This document shows positions 5,783 to 5,950 of a stretch of DNA of 5,950 nucleotides, one piece after another. Position numbers and translations under genes: made by a program. Source of the stretch: Syntrophaceae bacterium UBA3084 (GTDB lineage Bacteria; Desulfobacterota; Syntrophia; Syntrophales; UBA6807); contig DFBI01000129.1 of the NCBI GenBank assembly GCA_002367335.1, forward strand, positions 27,881-33,830, read 5' to 3'. The notes beneath the pieces were generated by a model. That model was not told the DNA's origin, did not search any database, and saw only the letters and a program-made list of their open reading frames with translations. Numbering within the stretch: the first letter of the stretch is position 1; every line of letters starts with the position of its first letter.

Positions 5783-5950
5783 GTGACGTTTACAATAAAA
5801 GAGATAATACGTTACGGGGTATATAAGCTTTATGGGGAGAGAAGATGAAAAATACAGAAGCAGTATTGGCTTTGTCGATACGTCAGGTACAACGGATAAA
5901 GAAGAAGGTAGCGCGGCAGGATACTAAGGGACTGGAAACAAATAACTCAT
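5783..5950 (+). pseudogene. Start of an ISNCY-type transposase, apparently frameshifted, cut by window edge
   Basis: Two adjacent plus-strand reading frames together resemble the N-terminus of ISNCY-group transposases, which begin with a helix-turn-helix end-binding region. The first, from GTG 5783 (or GTG 5765), reads TFTIKEIIRYGVYKLYGERR and hits a stop at 5846-5848. The second, from ATG 5845, reads MKNTEAVLALSIRQVQRIKK and continues KVARQDTKGLETNNS to the edge. The SxRQVxRxKK pattern followed by a KGL segment is the recognisable part. One added base between about 5830 and 5845 would join the frames, so a single deletion is likely. ATG 5845 alone has a good ribosome site (GGGGAG, 5834-5839), so a shorter protein could still be made. 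The element's left end must lie between 5567 and 5783; the right end is not visible, so no terminal repeat can be checked. Confidence 0.55.

Noticed and set aside
5836..5850. Programmed -1 frameshift in the transposase
   Set aside because: The A-run comes after the first frame has already met its stop at 5846-5848, and no canonical slippery heptamer precedes that stop.
1..5950. tRNA, rRNA, CRISPR array, riboswitch or defence genes
   Set aside because: I read both strands for these and saw no cloverleaf-like segment, spaced direct repeats, or recognisable proteins of such systems.

Overview
The window is about 41% GC by eye and holds ordinary bacterial chromosomal genes, mostly on the minus strand, with one plus-strand gene in the middle and the start of an insertion sequence at the right edge. 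The gene content (a TatA with the GMPELL start, RodZ with a C-terminal beta domain, a long KamA-family radical SAM protein, and a plsC-uppP-ftsK series) suggests an anaerobic Desulfobacterota/Deltaproteobacteria-like organism. This placement comes from gene style only, since there is no rRNA or other marker to confirm it.

Right part (5566 down to 2473, minus strand): a 604-residue KamA-family radical SAM protein, then rodZ, then tatA, separated by 85 and 97-105 nt gaps. These gaps are long enough to hold promoters. A perfect 8-bp inverted repeat sits just in front of rodZ, and two TTGACA boxes sit in front of tatA.

Middle: ssb is the only complete plus-strand gene (2056-2469). It has a near-consensus sigma-70 promoter and a strong Shine-Dalgarno. 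It ends tail to tail with tatA, with only 3 bp between the stop codons and no visible terminator.

Left part (1862 down to 1, minus strand): plsC, uppP and the N-terminus of ftsK are tightly packed (a stop/start overlap, then a 7-nt gap) and look like one operon. They cover phospholipid acylation, recycling of the undecaprenyl lipid carrier, and chromosome translocation at the division septum. plsC and ssb diverge from a shared 193-bp promoter region.

Right edge: the first residues of an ISNCY-type transposase can be read, but they lie in two frames, so the copy looks frameshifted.

I see no convincing new multi-gene system. The best lead is the KamA-family enzyme. It keeps the iron-sulfur cluster cysteines, the carboxylate-binding arginine and the PLP lysine of lysine 2,3-aminomutase, but both aspartates that hold the lysine side chain appear to be replaced, so its substrate is probably not lysine.
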